Below are positions 23,744-32,815 of a stretch of 64,000 bases of DNA, piece after piece (the stretch's first letter is position 1; the number at the start of each line of letters is the position of its first letter). Below the pieces are notes generated by a model. It saw only the letters and a list, made by a program, of their open reading frames with translations. It was not told where the DNA came from and made no database searches. The DNA is from Achromobacter spanius (GTDB lineage Bacteria > Pseudomonadota > Gammaproteobacteria > Burkholderiales > Burkholderiaceae_B), in contig NZ_CP034689.1 of assembly GCF_003994415.1 (NCBI RefSeq), positions 2,356,001 to 2,420,000 on the forward strand. Direction: 5' to 3'. Made by a program: the position numbers and the translations under genes.

Positions 23744-24490
23744 ATGGACTCGTTATATGTATTGGTCGTGGTCGGCGCGGTGGCGGCCGGCTTCGTGCAA
23801 GGGTTGTCAGGGTTCGGCTTCGGGCTGGTGGCCATGTCATTCTGGGCGTGGACGATAGACCCCCGATTGGCGGCGGCGATGACCGTGTTCGGTGGGCTGA
23901 CCGGCCAGTTGCTGGCGGCGTTCACCGTGCGCCGAGGGTTTTCGTGGTCGCATCTGCTGCCCTTCGTGGCGGGCGGGCTGGTGGGCATACCCGTTGGCGT
24001 GATGCTTTTGCCCCATCTGGATCCGGTGATATTCAAGGTTTGTATCGGCAGCTTGCTCGCGGTCTGGTGTCCGATGATGTTGTTCGCCACACGCTTGCCC
24101 CGCATCACAGCGGGCGGCAAGACGGCTGATGGGCTGGTGGGCGCGGTAGGCGGCATCATGGGCGGCATCGGTGGCTTTACAGGCGTGATTCCCACGCTGT
24201 GGTGCACCTTGCGCGGCTTTGACCGAAACGTGCAACGTTCGGTGATCCAGAACTTCAACCTGTCGATGCTGGTTGTGACGATGGCGGGCTACATCTATAC
24301 GGGTGTGGTGACGAGCGACATGTTGCCGCTTTTCGCCATCATCGTGCCCGCGATGCTGTTACCGACGCTACTGGGCGCCCGTCTGTATGTGGGAATCAGC
24401 GATGTGACGTTTCGCCGCGTCGTGCTGGGTTTGCTGACGCTGGCGGGCGTGGCGATGCTGGCCTCTTCGGTTCCCAAGCTGTTGGCGTAG
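23744..24490 (+). CDS. TauE/SafE-family membrane protein
   Basis: A 248-residue protein of the sulfite exporter TauE/SafE family with about eight helices. Hallmarks are GFVQGLSGFGFGLVAM and the second repeat GGIMGGIGGFTGVIPT. These proteins are linked to anion (sulfoacetate/sulfite) export, but the substrate here is unknown. ATG 23744 is chosen; a GTG at 23732 would add four residues. It follows the EamA gene by 60 bases on the same strand. Confidence 0.86.
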   Translation: MDSLYVLVVVGAVAAGFVQGLSGFGFGLVAMSFWAWTIDPRLAAAMTVFGGLTGQLLAAFTVRRGFSWSHLLPFVAGGLVGIPVGVMLLPHLDPVIFKVCIGSLLAVWCPMMLFATRLPRITAGGKTADGLVGAVGGIMGGIGGFTGVIPTLWCTLRGFDRNVQRSVIQNFNLSMLVVTMAGYIYTGVVTSDMLPLFAIIVPAMLLPTLLGARLYVGISDVTFRRVVLGLLTLAGVAMLASSVPKLLA

Positions 24491-24545
24491 CCAGGCGGCC
24501 TTGACGGGCATGCTATCGTTTACGCCATTGAAGAGAGAATTACGC

Positions 24546-24770
24546 ATGGCATTGCATCGTTTCCAGAAAGGCGAATTGAGTCATTGGCTGCGCATCGTGG
24601 CCGACAACTGTGAACCTGACGCCGCTCAAGCCGTGGTGCCTGCTGAAATTTCGCAGGCGCTGCAAACGTTGCGTTGCATCCAGCCCGGCCCCGATGGCCG
24701 TTGGTTGATTACCGAAAAGGGCAAGCTTGCCCTGCGCATGGAAGAGCCTGGCGCCATCCACGTACGCTGA
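24546..24770 (+). CDS. Small hypothetical protein
   Basis: A 74-residue soluble protein from ATG 24546, preceded by AAGAGAGAA. The middle (EISQALQTLRCIQPGPDGRWLITEKG) suggests a small winged-helix-like fold, but no family is recognised. An in-frame TTG at 24501 would add 15 residues without a ribosome site. Confidence 0.6.
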   Translation: MALHRFQKGELSHWLRIVADNCEPDAAQAVVPAEISQALQTLRCIQPGPDGRWLITEKGKLALRMEEPGAIHVR

Positions 24771-24931
24771 GCGCCGCCAGGCAAAGAAGCGCCCCGCCGG
24801 TCAGTCCCTGGCCGCGCTTTTCTTTCAACTCCCTTAAATCTTTCTGCTTACTGCGCATTGAAGCAAGATGCGCGGAATTGCCGCACATCTTGCGAATGTT
24901 TTCGCCTTATGTCGCACTCAAGGGGGTATTT

Positions 24932-25096
24932 ATGGGCCAGTACGGGAATCTCCTGAGACGGAATGTGCGATTTGGCATCTTCCGGACGTACCGCGCAAGT
25001 TATGTCGCCGGTAAGATGAACTTGCGTGACGCTTTCAGGTCTATTCATTTCGCGGGAATTTGCTCCCGCAACGTCACGCGTGGTTCACGCGTTTAG
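24932..25096 (+). CDS. Possible small basic protein
   Basis: A 54-codon frame starts at ATG 24932, preceded by AAGGGGG at a good distance, and ends 22 bases before the next gene. The product is Arg-rich with no motif. The 24771-25118 interval otherwise holds nothing recognisable. The ribosome site is the main support, and this could be a chance frame. Confidence 0.3.
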   Translation: MGQYGNLLRRNVRFGIFRTYRASYVAGKMNLRDAFRSIHFAGICSRNVTRGSRV

Positions 25097-25118
25097 GTAA
25101 CCGACTGGGAGGTAGCAC

Positions 25119-25331
25119 ATGCAGCATCGTGACCAGGAAGTACTGATCGACGTTTCCACGGCGGCCATGGATACCGGCGGATATGGCGTCTTGCTGACGG
25201 TAACGGCCGAGGGCGGCACCGAGGTGGATGCCGCGTTTTCCCACTTGGGCAACTGCGCTTCGTTGGACGAAGCACGTGATCGCGCGGAAATATTCGCGCA
25301 GAACTGGGTCGAGGAAAACATCTTCCGATAG
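25119..25331 (+). CDS. Small hypothetical protein
   Basis: A 70-residue acidic soluble protein from ATG 25119 with GGGAGG 7 bases upstream. It shows a beta-strand pair (VLIDVSTAAMD, YGVLLTVTAEGG) and an amphipathic C-terminal helix. No family is recognised. It stands alone before the epimerase gene. Confidence 0.65.
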   Translation: MQHRDQEVLIDVSTAAMDTGGYGVLLTVTAEGGTEVDAAFSHLGNCASLDEARDRAEIFAQNWVEENIFR

Positions 25332-25464
25332 GGCGCAAAGCTCTCGACGAAGCTGATCGGTGGGACCGGTCTGTGCTGGCATGAGGCTGCGGAGAATACT
25401 CAAAAAATTGCGACGAAATTTTCGGTTATCGTTGCTGCTCCGAAACCTGGAGCCCTTTTCGGGT

Positions 25465-26589
25465 ATGCGTCGTTCCAAGATGACTGCCGCACAGACCACT
25501 CTTACTCTTACGGAACACGCCCGCGCCTTGCGGGCGCATTTTGATTCCGTGATCCTGCCTCTGTGGATGGGGCGGGGCTTCAATCAAACACTGGGTCTGC
25601 CCTACGAATCGTTGGATGGCGCGACGGGTGAGCCGTTGGCGCCCACCCGGTATCGTGCGATGGCTTGTGCGCGGCAACTGTATGTGTTTGCCCAGGCGCC
25701 AAGCGCTGAAGCCGGCCTGCATGCCGACCGGCTGTTCAATTCGCTATGTCGCGTGTTTCGCAATGAGCAAGGGGGCTGGTTGTACAGCGTGGACACCGAT
25801 GCGCGCCCCTTGGATGACACGCAAGATCTTTATACGCACGCTTTCATTGTGCTGGCCTGCGCCGCGTACTTTCCGCGCAGCCGCAATGCCGATGCGCGTA
25901 AGCTGATGTTGTCGACGGCGGCCACGATCGAGTCGCGATTCAAGACAAATGACGGGCTGTACCACGCGGCGCTAAGCGCGGATCTTCTGCACCCGCTGAA
26001 AGCGCCAGCGCAAAATCCCATGATGCATCTGACCGAAGCCTATCTGGCTGCCGCGCAAGTGGCGGAACCCGCGCTGTTTGCACAGCATCTGCGTTCGCTG
26101 GCGCAAGGCGTCAGCCAGTTTTTCGTGCATGGGCCCACGCAGTGCATATCGGAGGCCCTGCAGGGCTCGGCCGGCAACCGGCTGGAACCCGGGCATCAGT
26201 TCGAATGGTTGTCGCTGGTGCACGGCGCGGCTGAAGTGTTCGAGGGCCTGGAGTTGGTGGAATCCTTGCCCCGCGCCGTGCGGTGGTCTCGCGAGCATGG
26301 CGTGGACGTGGGCGGCGCGGGCGTCGTGGCGTCGTTGGATGAGGCGGGCGCGGTCATCGATGACACTCGGCGCATCTGGGCGCAGACCGAATATCTGCGC
26401 GCATTGGCAGTGTTGGGCGATTGGCCCGCTCTGGAATCCGGCATGGCCGGTTTCCGCGCCCGTTTCCTGCACGACGGCGGTTGGTACGAGTGCCTGGACG
26501 GCCAGGGCGCGGTGGTGCGCGGCGATATGCCGTCAACGTCGCCTTACCATTTGGCAACCTGTCTTGCGGCATTACCAAACGTTGTTTAA
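25465..26589 (+). CDS. AGE-family epimerase/isomerase
   Basis: A 374-residue (alpha/alpha)6-barrel protein of the N-acylglucosamine 2-epimerase/mannose isomerase family. Recognisable parts are YTHAFIVLACAAYF, NPMMHLTEAYLAA, the catalytic-side EPGHQFEWLSLVHGA and RRIWAQTEYLRA; the conserved histidines needed for sugar epimerisation are in place. The start is uncertain (ATG 25465 or 25480; the frame is open upstream). Members include mannose/glucose isomerases (YihS type) and cellobiose epimerases; the substrate cannot be fixed here. No sugar uptake genes are adjacent. Confidence 0.85.
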   Translation: MRRSKMTAAQTTLTLTEHARALRAHFDSVILPLWMGRGFNQTLGLPYESLDGATGEPLAPTRYRAMACARQLYVFAQAPSAEAGLHADRLFNSLCRVFRNEQGGWLYSVDTDARPLDDTQDLYTHAFIVLACAAYFPRSRNADARKLMLSTAATIESRFKTNDGLYHAALSADLLHPLKAPAQNPMMHLTEAYLAAAQVAEPALFAQHLRSLAQGVSQFFVHGPTQCISEALQGSAGNRLEPGHQFEWLSLVHGAAEVFEGLELVESLPRAVRWSREHGVDVGGAGVVASLDEAGAVIDDTRRIWAQTEYLRALAVLGDWPALESGMAGFRARFLHDGGWYECLDGQGAVVRGDMPSTSPYHLATCLAALPNVV

Positions 26590-26691
26590 ACGCTCATTTA
26601 ACAATTATTGTCATTCGATTGATATAAATTGATAGAAAAACATTGGTGAAATCCCTTACAATTCCGTAACACTGTTTGTGGGGAAGCATCA

Positions 26692-26907
26692 ATGAGCGTC
26701 ATGTGTTTGGCTTGCCAACGCATTAACCCGGGCCTTGCCGGCGTTGCGCCGCATTCGCATCTGGGACATCAAGGTTTCACCAATCCCACACAAAAAGGGC
26801 GCGAAGAGAGTCGCGAAGATCACTTCCGCTGCCTGAGTTGTGGGGCGAAATGGTTGCGTGAAACCGATAAGTGGGGCGTGGATCTGGGATTCAAGCTGGC
26901 GCCTTGA
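26692..26907 (+). CDS. Small putative zinc-ribbon protein
   Basis: A 71-residue protein with two CxxC pairs, Cys5/Cys8 (CLAC) and Cys47/Cys50 (CLSC), separated by 38 residues, suggesting a single zinc ribbon. His21, His23 and His26 lie between. No known family is recognised. The start ATG 26692 is preceded by GGGGAAG. A terminator follows. The 26590-26691 gap is AT-rich and probably contains its promoter. Confidence 0.65.
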   Translation: MSVMCLACQRINPGLAGVAPHSHLGHQGFTNPTQKGREESREDHFRCLSCGAKWLRETDKWGVDLGFKLAP

Positions 26908-26930
26908 GCGTCGCACCGCCGCATGTGAGC

Positions 26931-26960
26931 CGGGCCTCTGGAAAGAGGCCCGTTTTATTT
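26931..26960 (+). terminator. Intrinsic terminator after the zinc-ribbon gene
   Basis: CGGGCCTCT (26931-26939) pairs perfectly with AGAGGCCCG (26944-26952) around GGAA, then TTTTATTT. Confidence 0.82.
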
Positions 26961-27017
26961 GGTTGCACGAATTTCCTTACGAACGAAACCAGACATTTCT
27001 GCCGAAGCAAGGCGCAC

Positions 27018-27953
27018 TCAGCGGACTTGGTCCGCCGCCACGACGTCGGGGTCCGCCTGCGCGGTTTGCAGTAACCATTGCCGAAAGCAATCCAGCGCGT
27101 AATGGTCACGCCGCTGAGCCGGGGCGCACAAGTGATAGCCACGGCGCAAGCGTATCGGCAGCTTGGGAAAAGGCGCGGCCACGCGGCCGGCCTGAAGCTC
27201 ATCGCGCACCAGGCAGCGCTGCAGCACGGCAATGCCCATGTCCGCCATGACCGCCCGGATCAGGATGGACACCTGATCGAACCCCTGTGACAGCGTGACG
27301 GCAGAGCGCGGGGCGCCAGCGGCAGTGAACCATTGCACCCAGTTGTCTTGCCCGTTGGTGTGGTAAAGCAGCGGCTCACCCAGCAGGCCCTGCGGCGTGT
27401 CCCATAGCCCTTTGGCCTGGCGCGCGGCCAGGCGGTCCGGGTGGCAGATCACCACCACTTCGCGTCCGATCACGTAGTCGGCCTGCCATCCCGGCCATTG
27501 CTCGGGCGTGCCCGCCAGGATGCTCGCGTCCGGCGTGGCGCCCGAAAAGTCTTCATTGCGGCGATAAGGCGAGAAGTTGAGCTGGATGTCGGGATGGCGC
27601 CGATGGAAGTCGGGCAGATGCGGTACCAGCCAGGCGCTGGCCAGCGTGGGCACCATGGATAGCGTCAGGTGCCGGCGGCGCTCGTCGGCGCGTAGCTCGG
27701 TGCTGAGCTTTTCGATGGCTTGTAGCGGCCCGTGCGCACCGTCGTAGAGTTTCTGGCCCATCTGGGTCAGGGTCAACCCATGCGCATTGCGATGCATCAG
27801 CGGCTGGCCGAAATGCGCTTCCAGACGCGAAATGGCGCGGCTGATGGCACCCTGCGTCACGCATAGCGTCTGGGCGGCCAGTGTGAAGCTGCCCAAGCGC
27901 GCTGCCGTGATAAAGGCATGCAACTCAGACATGGATGGCGAATGCAGCCGCAT
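27018..27953 (-). CDS. LysR-family transcriptional regulator
   Basis: A 311-residue LTTR with an N-terminal HTH (SELHAFITAARLGSFTLAAQ, VTQGAISRAISRLE) and a C-terminal substrate-binding domain. ATG 27953 (MRLHSPSM) or 27932 (MSELHAF) may be the start; neither has a clear ribosome site, and longer frames are unconserved. It is divergent from a Bug receptor gene with a 115-base gap, the classic LTTR-target layout, and probably controls it. Confidence 0.9.
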   Translation of the reverse strand: MRLHSPSMSELHAFITAARLGSFTLAAQTLCVTQGAISRAISRLEAHFGQPLMHRNAHGLTLTQMGQKLYDGAHGPLQAIEKLSTELRADERRRHLTLSMVPTLASAWLVPHLPDFHRRHPDIQLNFSPYRRNEDFSGATPDASILAGTPEQWPGWQADYVIGREVVVICHPDRLAARQAKGLWDTPQGLLGEPLLYHTNGQDNWVQWFTAAGAPRSAVTLSQGFDQVSILIRAVMADMGIAVLQRCLVRDELQAGRVAAPFPKLPIRLRRGYHLCAPAQRRDHYALDCFRQWLLQTAQADPDVVAADQVR

Positions 27954-28068
27954 CGAGCATGATCTTTGGTAATGAAGGAGTGCAATATAGTCGTTTGAAA
28001 GGGGACGGTAAAGTTTGGACACTGGCGGCCTGTCTGAAACCCACACCTTCCTTTTTCGGAGTCGACTC

Positions 28069-29061
28069 ATGTCTTGCCGCTTGCTTGGCCGATCCGCGCG
28101 TTTCGCGCTTGCTGGCGTCTTCGCCACCCTGTCTTTTGCCGGCGTTGTCCACGCCGCCGATTACCCCTCGCGACCCATCAAGCTGGTGGTGCCGTTCGCC
28201 GCCGGCGGCTCGACCGACATCGTGGCCCGCCTGGTGGCCGAGTATGCCGGCCGAGAGCTCAAGCAGACCATCGTGGTGGAAAACAAGGCGGGCGCGGGTG
28301 GCTCGATGGGTATGGAGCAGGTGGCGCGGTCCACGCCCGACGGCTACACGCTGGGCATGGCCACGATGAGCACGCACGGCTCGAATCCGGCCGTCTATCG
28401 CAAGATGAATTACGACCCCGTGAAGGATTTTGCGCCCGTGGCCAATGTGCTGGCGGTGCCCAGCATTCTGGCGATCAACCCGAATCTGCCCGCCAAGAAC
28501 ATGGCTGAATTCGTGGCAATGGTGAAGGCGGCGCCGGCTGAGCGCTACAGCTTCGCCTCGCCGGGCGTGGGCTCGCTGGGCCACGTGAATATCGAGAATT
28601 TCATGATGCTGTCCGGCATTCGCTTGCTGCATGTGCCGTATCGCGGCGCGGGCCCGGCCTTGAACGATGTGATGGGCGGGCAGGTGGACGCGATCACCGA
28701 CAACCTGTCGTCGACGCTGCCGCAAGTGAAGGGCGGCAAGTTGCGGGCGCTGGCTGTGCTGGGCGCCGAGCGCTCGCCCTTGCTGCCGGACGTGCCCACC
28801 TACATTGAACTGGGTTACCCCGACATGGGCACGGGCGGTTGGTTTGGGCTGGTGGCCCCGGCGGGTACGCCCACGGCCGTGATCGACACGCTTAACCAGG
28901 CGGTGCGCGCGGCGATGAAAGATCCCGAGTTCCGCAAGAAGGCCGAAGACGTGGGTGGTACGCTGATGCCGACAACCCCCCAAGAGTTCCAGGACCAGAT
29001 TCATCAGGCCCTGGCCCGCTACGCCAAGGTGGCCAAGGCCGCCAACATTCAGGCTGACTGA
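28069..29061 (+). CDS. Bug/TctC-family tripartite tricarboxylate receptor
   Basis: A 330-residue periplasmic solute-binding protein. The signal peptide spans about residues 1-29, ending GVVHAA. Family features are YPSRPIKLVVPFAAGGSTDI, AGAGGSMGMEQVAR and HVPYRGAGPALNDVMGG. Bug proteins bind carboxylates or amides and are expanded in Bordetella and relatives. TctAB membrane subunits are absent, as is usual for orphan Bugs. The amidohydrolase gene starts 2 bases after its stop, suggesting a formyl/acyl amino-acid ligand. Confidence 0.93.
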   Translation: MSCRLLGRSARFALAGVFATLSFAGVVHAADYPSRPIKLVVPFAAGGSTDIVARLVAEYAGRELKQTIVVENKAGAGGSMGMEQVARSTPDGYTLGMATMSTHGSNPAVYRKMNYDPVKDFAPVANVLAVPSILAINPNLPAKNMAEFVAMVKAAPAERYSFASPGVGSLGHVNIENFMMLSGIRLLHVPYRGAGPALNDVMGGQVDAITDNLSSTLPQVKGGKLRALAVLGAERSPLLPDVPTYIELGYPDMGTGGWFGLVAPAGTPTAVIDTLNQAVRAAMKDPEFRKKAEDVGGTLMPTTPQEFQDQIHQALARYAKVAKAANIQAD

Positions 29062-29063
29062 CG

Positions 29064-29942
29064 ATGACGCTTGCCGATTTCAACGTGGTTTCCGTGCATG
29101 AACCCCAAGGGCCGGCGCTGCCGCTGGTCTGTGATTCACCGCACAGCGGCGAGCACTATCCCGATGATTTCGGGGCGGTGGCCACGCGGGCGCAATTGCG
29201 CCAGGGTGAAGACACGCACGTGGACGCGTTGTGGTCGGCGGCCCCCGCGCTGGGTGCGACCTTGATTGCGGCGCACTTTCCGCGCGTGTATATCGATCCG
29301 AATCGCACGCTGCAGGACCTGGACCCTGAACTGTTGGCCGAACCCTGGCCGCACGCGCTGTCGCCCGGTGAGAAAACCCGCCTGGGCAAAGGGCTGATCT
29401 GGCGTCGCATGGACAAAGCCACGCCCATCTACGACCGCAAGCTGAGCCTGGCCGAAGTGCGGCATCGCATCCAGGCGTATTACGAGCCTTACCACGCCGC
29501 CTTGGCGCAGGCGATCCGCCAGGCCGAGCAGCGCTTTGGCGCGGTGTGGCATCTGAACCTGCATTCCATGCCCAACGACGCTTACGAGCGCCTGGGTCGG
29601 CAAAGCGAACATCCGCTGGCTGATTTCGTGCTGGGTGACCGCGACGGCACGACGTGCGAACCGGAGTTCATCGCGTTGATCGAAAAGGCTTTGCGCGACC
29701 TGGGCTATACGGTGGCGCGCAACGACCCCTACAAAGGGGTGCAGTTGATTGCGCAGATTGGGCAGCCCGCGCTGAATCGGCACAGCCTGCAGGTGGAAAT
29801 TCGCCGGCCCTTGTACATGGACGAGGTCACGCGCGAGCGCAACCCGGGCTTTGAATTGCTGCGCGGGCATCTGTCGACGGTACTGGAGCAGGTGGCCGAC
29901 TACGTGCGCGTGCGCATGGATGCGGTTACATCGACAAAATAG
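29064..29942 (+). CDS. N-formylglutamate amidohydrolase family protein
   Basis: A 292-residue cytosolic protein of the HutG-type N-formylglutamate amidohydrolase family. The conserved CDSPHSGEHYP, YIDPNRTL, NLHSMP and LNRHSLQVEIRRPLYMDE blocks match. N-formylglutamate deformylase ends histidine degradation, but no hut genes flank it, so a related substrate is possible. It is translationally coupled to the Bug receptor and probably hydrolyses the imported compound. Confidence 0.9.
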   Translation: MTLADFNVVSVHEPQGPALPLVCDSPHSGEHYPDDFGAVATRAQLRQGEDTHVDALWSAAPALGATLIAAHFPRVYIDPNRTLQDLDPELLAEPWPHALSPGEKTRLGKGLIWRRMDKATPIYDRKLSLAEVRHRIQAYYEPYHAALAQAIRQAEQRFGAVWHLNLHSMPNDAYERLGRQSEHPLADFVLGDRDGTTCEPEFIALIEKALRDLGYTVARNDPYKGVQLIAQIGQPALNRHSLQVEIRRPLYMDEVTRERNPGFELLRGHLSTVLEQVADYVRVRMDAVTSTK

Positions 29943-30089
29943 AATCGCTTGTGTGGTCGGCGGGCGGGGAAAGCCGGTGTTGATGCAGATCAACCCGGCT
30001 TTTTGCATGGCGCTTAAGTTTCCTCGTGCCGCGCCGTTGTCGCTAGGAACAAGCTGCGCCGTGTGTGGCCGTGGCGCGAGGGAACCGCA

Positions 30090-30392
30090 ATGCTAGAGAA
30101 GACGATCAACGGATTTTCTGTGGTGGCGTACGCGACGCAGCCGGAAGGGCGCACGCCGCCTCGCGCCTTTTTGGAGACGCGGCGTTTGGCGCCCAAGGCA
30201 AAAGCGGGCGATGCGGCGCAGGACGAGGCGGAATCGGAAGAACCGCCGCAGGCTCCGGAAGGCCAGCCCTTCGAGATCTTCGTCAGCCGGCGCTTTCGCA
30301 GCACGATCGAAGCGATGTCGGCCGCGCGCAATGCCCTGGACCGCGTGCAGAGCGTGGACGAAGACGGCGTGCCGGACCCGTTGCCCGAATAG
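30090..30392 (+). CDS. Small hypothetical protein
   Basis: A 100-residue protein from ATG 30090. A GTG at 30063 is in frame upstream, but GAGGGAA at about 30078-30084 favours the ATG. The N-terminal strand (INGFSVVAYATQP) and a Glu/Ala-rich loop (about 40-62) precede a C-terminal helix. No known family. It is convergent with the LysR gene, 8 bases apart. Confidence 0.6.
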   Translation: MLEKTINGFSVVAYATQPEGRTPPRAFLETRRLAPKAKAGDAAQDEAESEEPPQAPEGQPFEIFVSRRFRSTIEAMSAARNALDRVQSVDEDGVPDPLPE

Positions 30393-30400
30393 CCGCGCAT

Positions 30401-31243
30401 TCAGGTCAAGGTGCTGCGCATCAGGATTTCCGTCAGCGCGCGGGTGGGCTTGTTGGGCGACGGCGCCGAGATGACGATGAATTCCACCTGCGGCAACGCC
30501 GGCAACTGAATCGCGCCGCCCGGCGCGGCCAGGCCCGCCGTGGACAAGTGCGAGGGTTGCACGGTAATGCCCAAGCCCGCGCGGGCGGCCGCCTGGCAAC
30601 CCGCGTAACTGGTGCTGGTGCACACAATCTGCCAACTGCGCCCCACGCGCGCCAGCGCGTCCAGCGTAAGCGTGCGCGTGACGCTGGGTTCGCGCAGCAG
30701 AATCAGCGGCAGCGGCTCATCGGGCGCAAAGCGCAGACCTTCCTTGGCGCGCCACAGCAGTGCTTCCTTGTGCAGGGTCTGGCCCCGGCGATCGCCACGG
30801 CGGCGCTTGCCGATCATCACATCCAGGTCGTTGTCGTCCAGCAGTCTGTAAAGATCACTGGTAACGCCGATGGTCAGGTCCAGCTCGACTTCCGGATGCG
30901 CCAGGCGAAACGCGGCCAGCACATCGGGCAGGGGCCCCATGGCCAGATCGTCAGACGTGCCGAGCCGCACGCGGCCGCGCAGGCGCGGCGCATCGAACAG
31001 GCGTTCGGCGCGCTCATGCGCGTCAAGGATGATCTCGGCGTGAACCAGCAGGCTGCGGCCGTCGCTGGTCAGCACCAGTGAATGGGTGTCGCGCAGGAAC
31101 AGGCGCCGGTTGACCGACTGTTCCAACTGCCGGATATGTTCGCTGACGGTGGGTTGCGTCAGCCCCAGGCGGCGAGCGGCTTCCGTGAAACTGGGCGCGG
31201 CCGCCGCGGCGGTGAAGGTCTTGAGCCATAAGGGATTCAGCAT
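30401..31243 (-). CDS. LysR-family transcriptional regulator
   Basis: A 280-residue LTTR. The HTH is at 3-62 (NPLWLKTFTAAAAAPSFTEA, LTQPTVSEHIRQLEQ), followed by the periplasmic-binding-like effector domain. It is divergent from the SBF-type transporter gene with a 115-base AT-rich gap, so that transporter is its likely target. The effector is unknown. Confidence 0.9.
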   Translation of the reverse strand: MLNPLWLKTFTAAAAAPSFTEAARRLGLTQPTVSEHIRQLEQSVNRRLFLRDTHSLVLTSDGRSLLVHAEIILDAHERAERLFDAPRLRGRVRLGTSDDLAMGPLPDVLAAFRLAHPEVELDLTIGVTSDLYRLLDDNDLDVMIGKRRRGDRRGQTLHKEALLWRAKEGLRFAPDEPLPLILLREPSVTRTLTLDALARVGRSWQIVCTSTSYAGCQAAARAGLGITVQPSHLSTAGLAAPGGAIQLPALPQVEFIVISAPSPNKPTRALTEILMRSTLT

Positions 31244-31358
31244 GGGGAACGCGGCCTGGTCATTATGATTTCCGATGACAGTTAAAGTAATCAGTGGGCT
31301 TCACGATGGCAAGCGGCGCGCCTATAGTTTTCCGTAATTTCTTGGAAACCCTTACGCC

Positions 31359-32342
31359 ATGCGCCGCTTCCTGCCAGACCAGTTCACTTTGATCCTGCTT
31401 GCCACCGTGGCATTCGCCAGCTTTTTTCCCGCCGTGGGCAAGGGCGCGTCATTCATGATGGTGGCCAGCAACGTGGCCATTTCGCTGTTGTTCTTCCTGC
31501 ACGGCGCGCGCCTGTCCACGGACGCCATCGTGGCGGGCGTGAAGGACGTGCGCCTGCATGCCCTGATTCTGGCGTCCACCTTCATTCTGTTTCCCGCGTT
31601 GGGCCTGGGCTTGCGTGCGCTGTTTCCGGGCCTCTTGACCCCATCGCTGTGGTTGGGCGTGCTGTTCGTGTGCACCTTGTCGTCGACCGTGCAGTCATCC
31701 ATTGCGTTCACCTCGATGGCGCGCGGCAATGTGCCCGGCGCCATTTGCGCGGCGACGGCGTCGAACCTGCTGGGCACCGTGCTGACGCCGCTGCTGGTCG
31801 CGGTGCTGTTGCATCGGCAGGGCGGCGGGCACGGGCTGGCCGATGCGGGCCGCATTCTGGTGCAACTGCTGTTGCCGTTCGCCGTGGGCAGCTTGCTGCG
31901 GCCGTGGATTGGCGCTTGGGCGCAGCGCAACAACCGCACCTTGTCCAAGGTGGACCGCAGCTCGATTCTGCTGGCCGTCTACACCGCCTTCAGTGAGGCT
32001 GTGGCGCAGGGCATCTGGCACGCCTTTCCGGCGATAGACCTGGCCACGATGGTGCTGGTGAATGCCTTGTTGTTGGGGGCGGTGCTGGTGATTACCACCT
32101 GGGGCAGTCGCAAGCTGGGCATGTCCAAAGAGAACGAAATCACGCTGGTGTTCTGCGGATCGAAGAAGTCGCTGGCGTCGGGCATTCCGCTGGCCACGGT
32201 GCTGTTTGGCACGTCGCAGATGGGCGTGGTGGTGCTGCCCTTGATGATTTTCCACCAGATGCAGTTGATGGTGTGCGCGGTGTTGGCGCGTCGTTATGCG
32301 GAACGCCAGCCCCCGGCCCAGGCGGCGGTGGCCGGGGCCTAG
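31359..32342 (+). CDS. Bile acid:sodium symporter family (SBF-like) transporter
   Basis: A 327-residue inner-membrane protein with about ten helices, of the SBF-like group typified by YfeH. Helical landmarks are FFLHGARLSTDAIVAG, CTLSSTVQSSIAFTSMARGN and VFCGSKKSLASGIPLA, the last two being crossover-motif regions that line the Na/substrate site. The substrate is likely an organic anion but unspecified. The divergent LysR gene is its probable regulator. Confidence 0.9.
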   Translation: MRRFLPDQFTLILLATVAFASFFPAVGKGASFMMVASNVAISLLFFLHGARLSTDAIVAGVKDVRLHALILASTFILFPALGLGLRALFPGLLTPSLWLGVLFVCTLSSTVQSSIAFTSMARGNVPGAICAATASNLLGTVLTPLLVAVLLHRQGGGHGLADAGRILVQLLLPFAVGSLLRPWIGAWAQRNNRTLSKVDRSSILLAVYTAFSEAVAQGIWHAFPAIDLATMVLVNALLLGAVLVITTWGSRKLGMSKENEITLVFCGSKKSLASGIPLATVLFGTSQMGVVVLPLMIFHQMQLMVCAVLARRYAERQPPAQAAVAGA

Positions 32343-32356
32343 AGGGGTGACAAGCG

Positions 32357-32764
32357 TCAAGCGTCGTTACGCGGAACGATCTTGCCGCTGGGGTGCCAGT
32401 AAACGGCGCCGTCTTGTTCGGAAACCGTCAGCACGGTCAGCCGGCCGTTCTTGCAGGGGCCGCCCACGCAAAGGCCCGTGTCGGGCTGGTACGTGGCGCC
32501 GTGGCGCGCGCACATGATCAGGTCGCCGGCGCGGGTGAAGAAGCTGCCTTCCCAATCCAGTTCAACGCCAACGTGGGCGCAACGGTTCAGGTAGCCGTGT
32601 ACGCGGTCTTGATAGCGCACGAAGAACGCGGTGGTCTGGCCCGAGCCATCGGACACGGGCACTTTCACGCCCAGGCCGCCGTTGACCAGCTCGGAAGAGG
32701 CACAGACGTGAACACCGGGAGCGTCGGGAATCTCAGGGACGTCAGGGGCGGAAGAGTCCTGCAT
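32357..32764 (-). CDS. Rieske [2Fe-2S] domain protein
   Basis: A 135-residue soluble protein. The cluster ligands are Cys62/His64 (NRCAHVG) and Cys85/His88 (MCARHGA), giving a complete CxH...CxxH set. It lacks an oxygenase catalytic domain and a membrane anchor, so it is a ferredoxin-like or NirD-like electron carrier. No partner oxygenase is adjacent. It follows the ABC exporter gene by 51 bases on the same strand. Confidence 0.9.
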   Translation of the reverse strand: MQDSSAPDVPEIPDAPGVHVCASSELVNGGLGVKVPVSDGSGQTTAFFVRYQDRVHGYLNRCAHVGVELDWEGSFFTRAGDLIMCARHGATYQPDTGLCVGGPCKNGRLTVLTVSEQDGAVYWHPSGKIVPRNDA

Positions 32765-32815
32765 GGCGGGCCTTTGAAGAAAAGGGTGCGATCTTCGGAT
32801 AGCGGGCCAGGCTTG

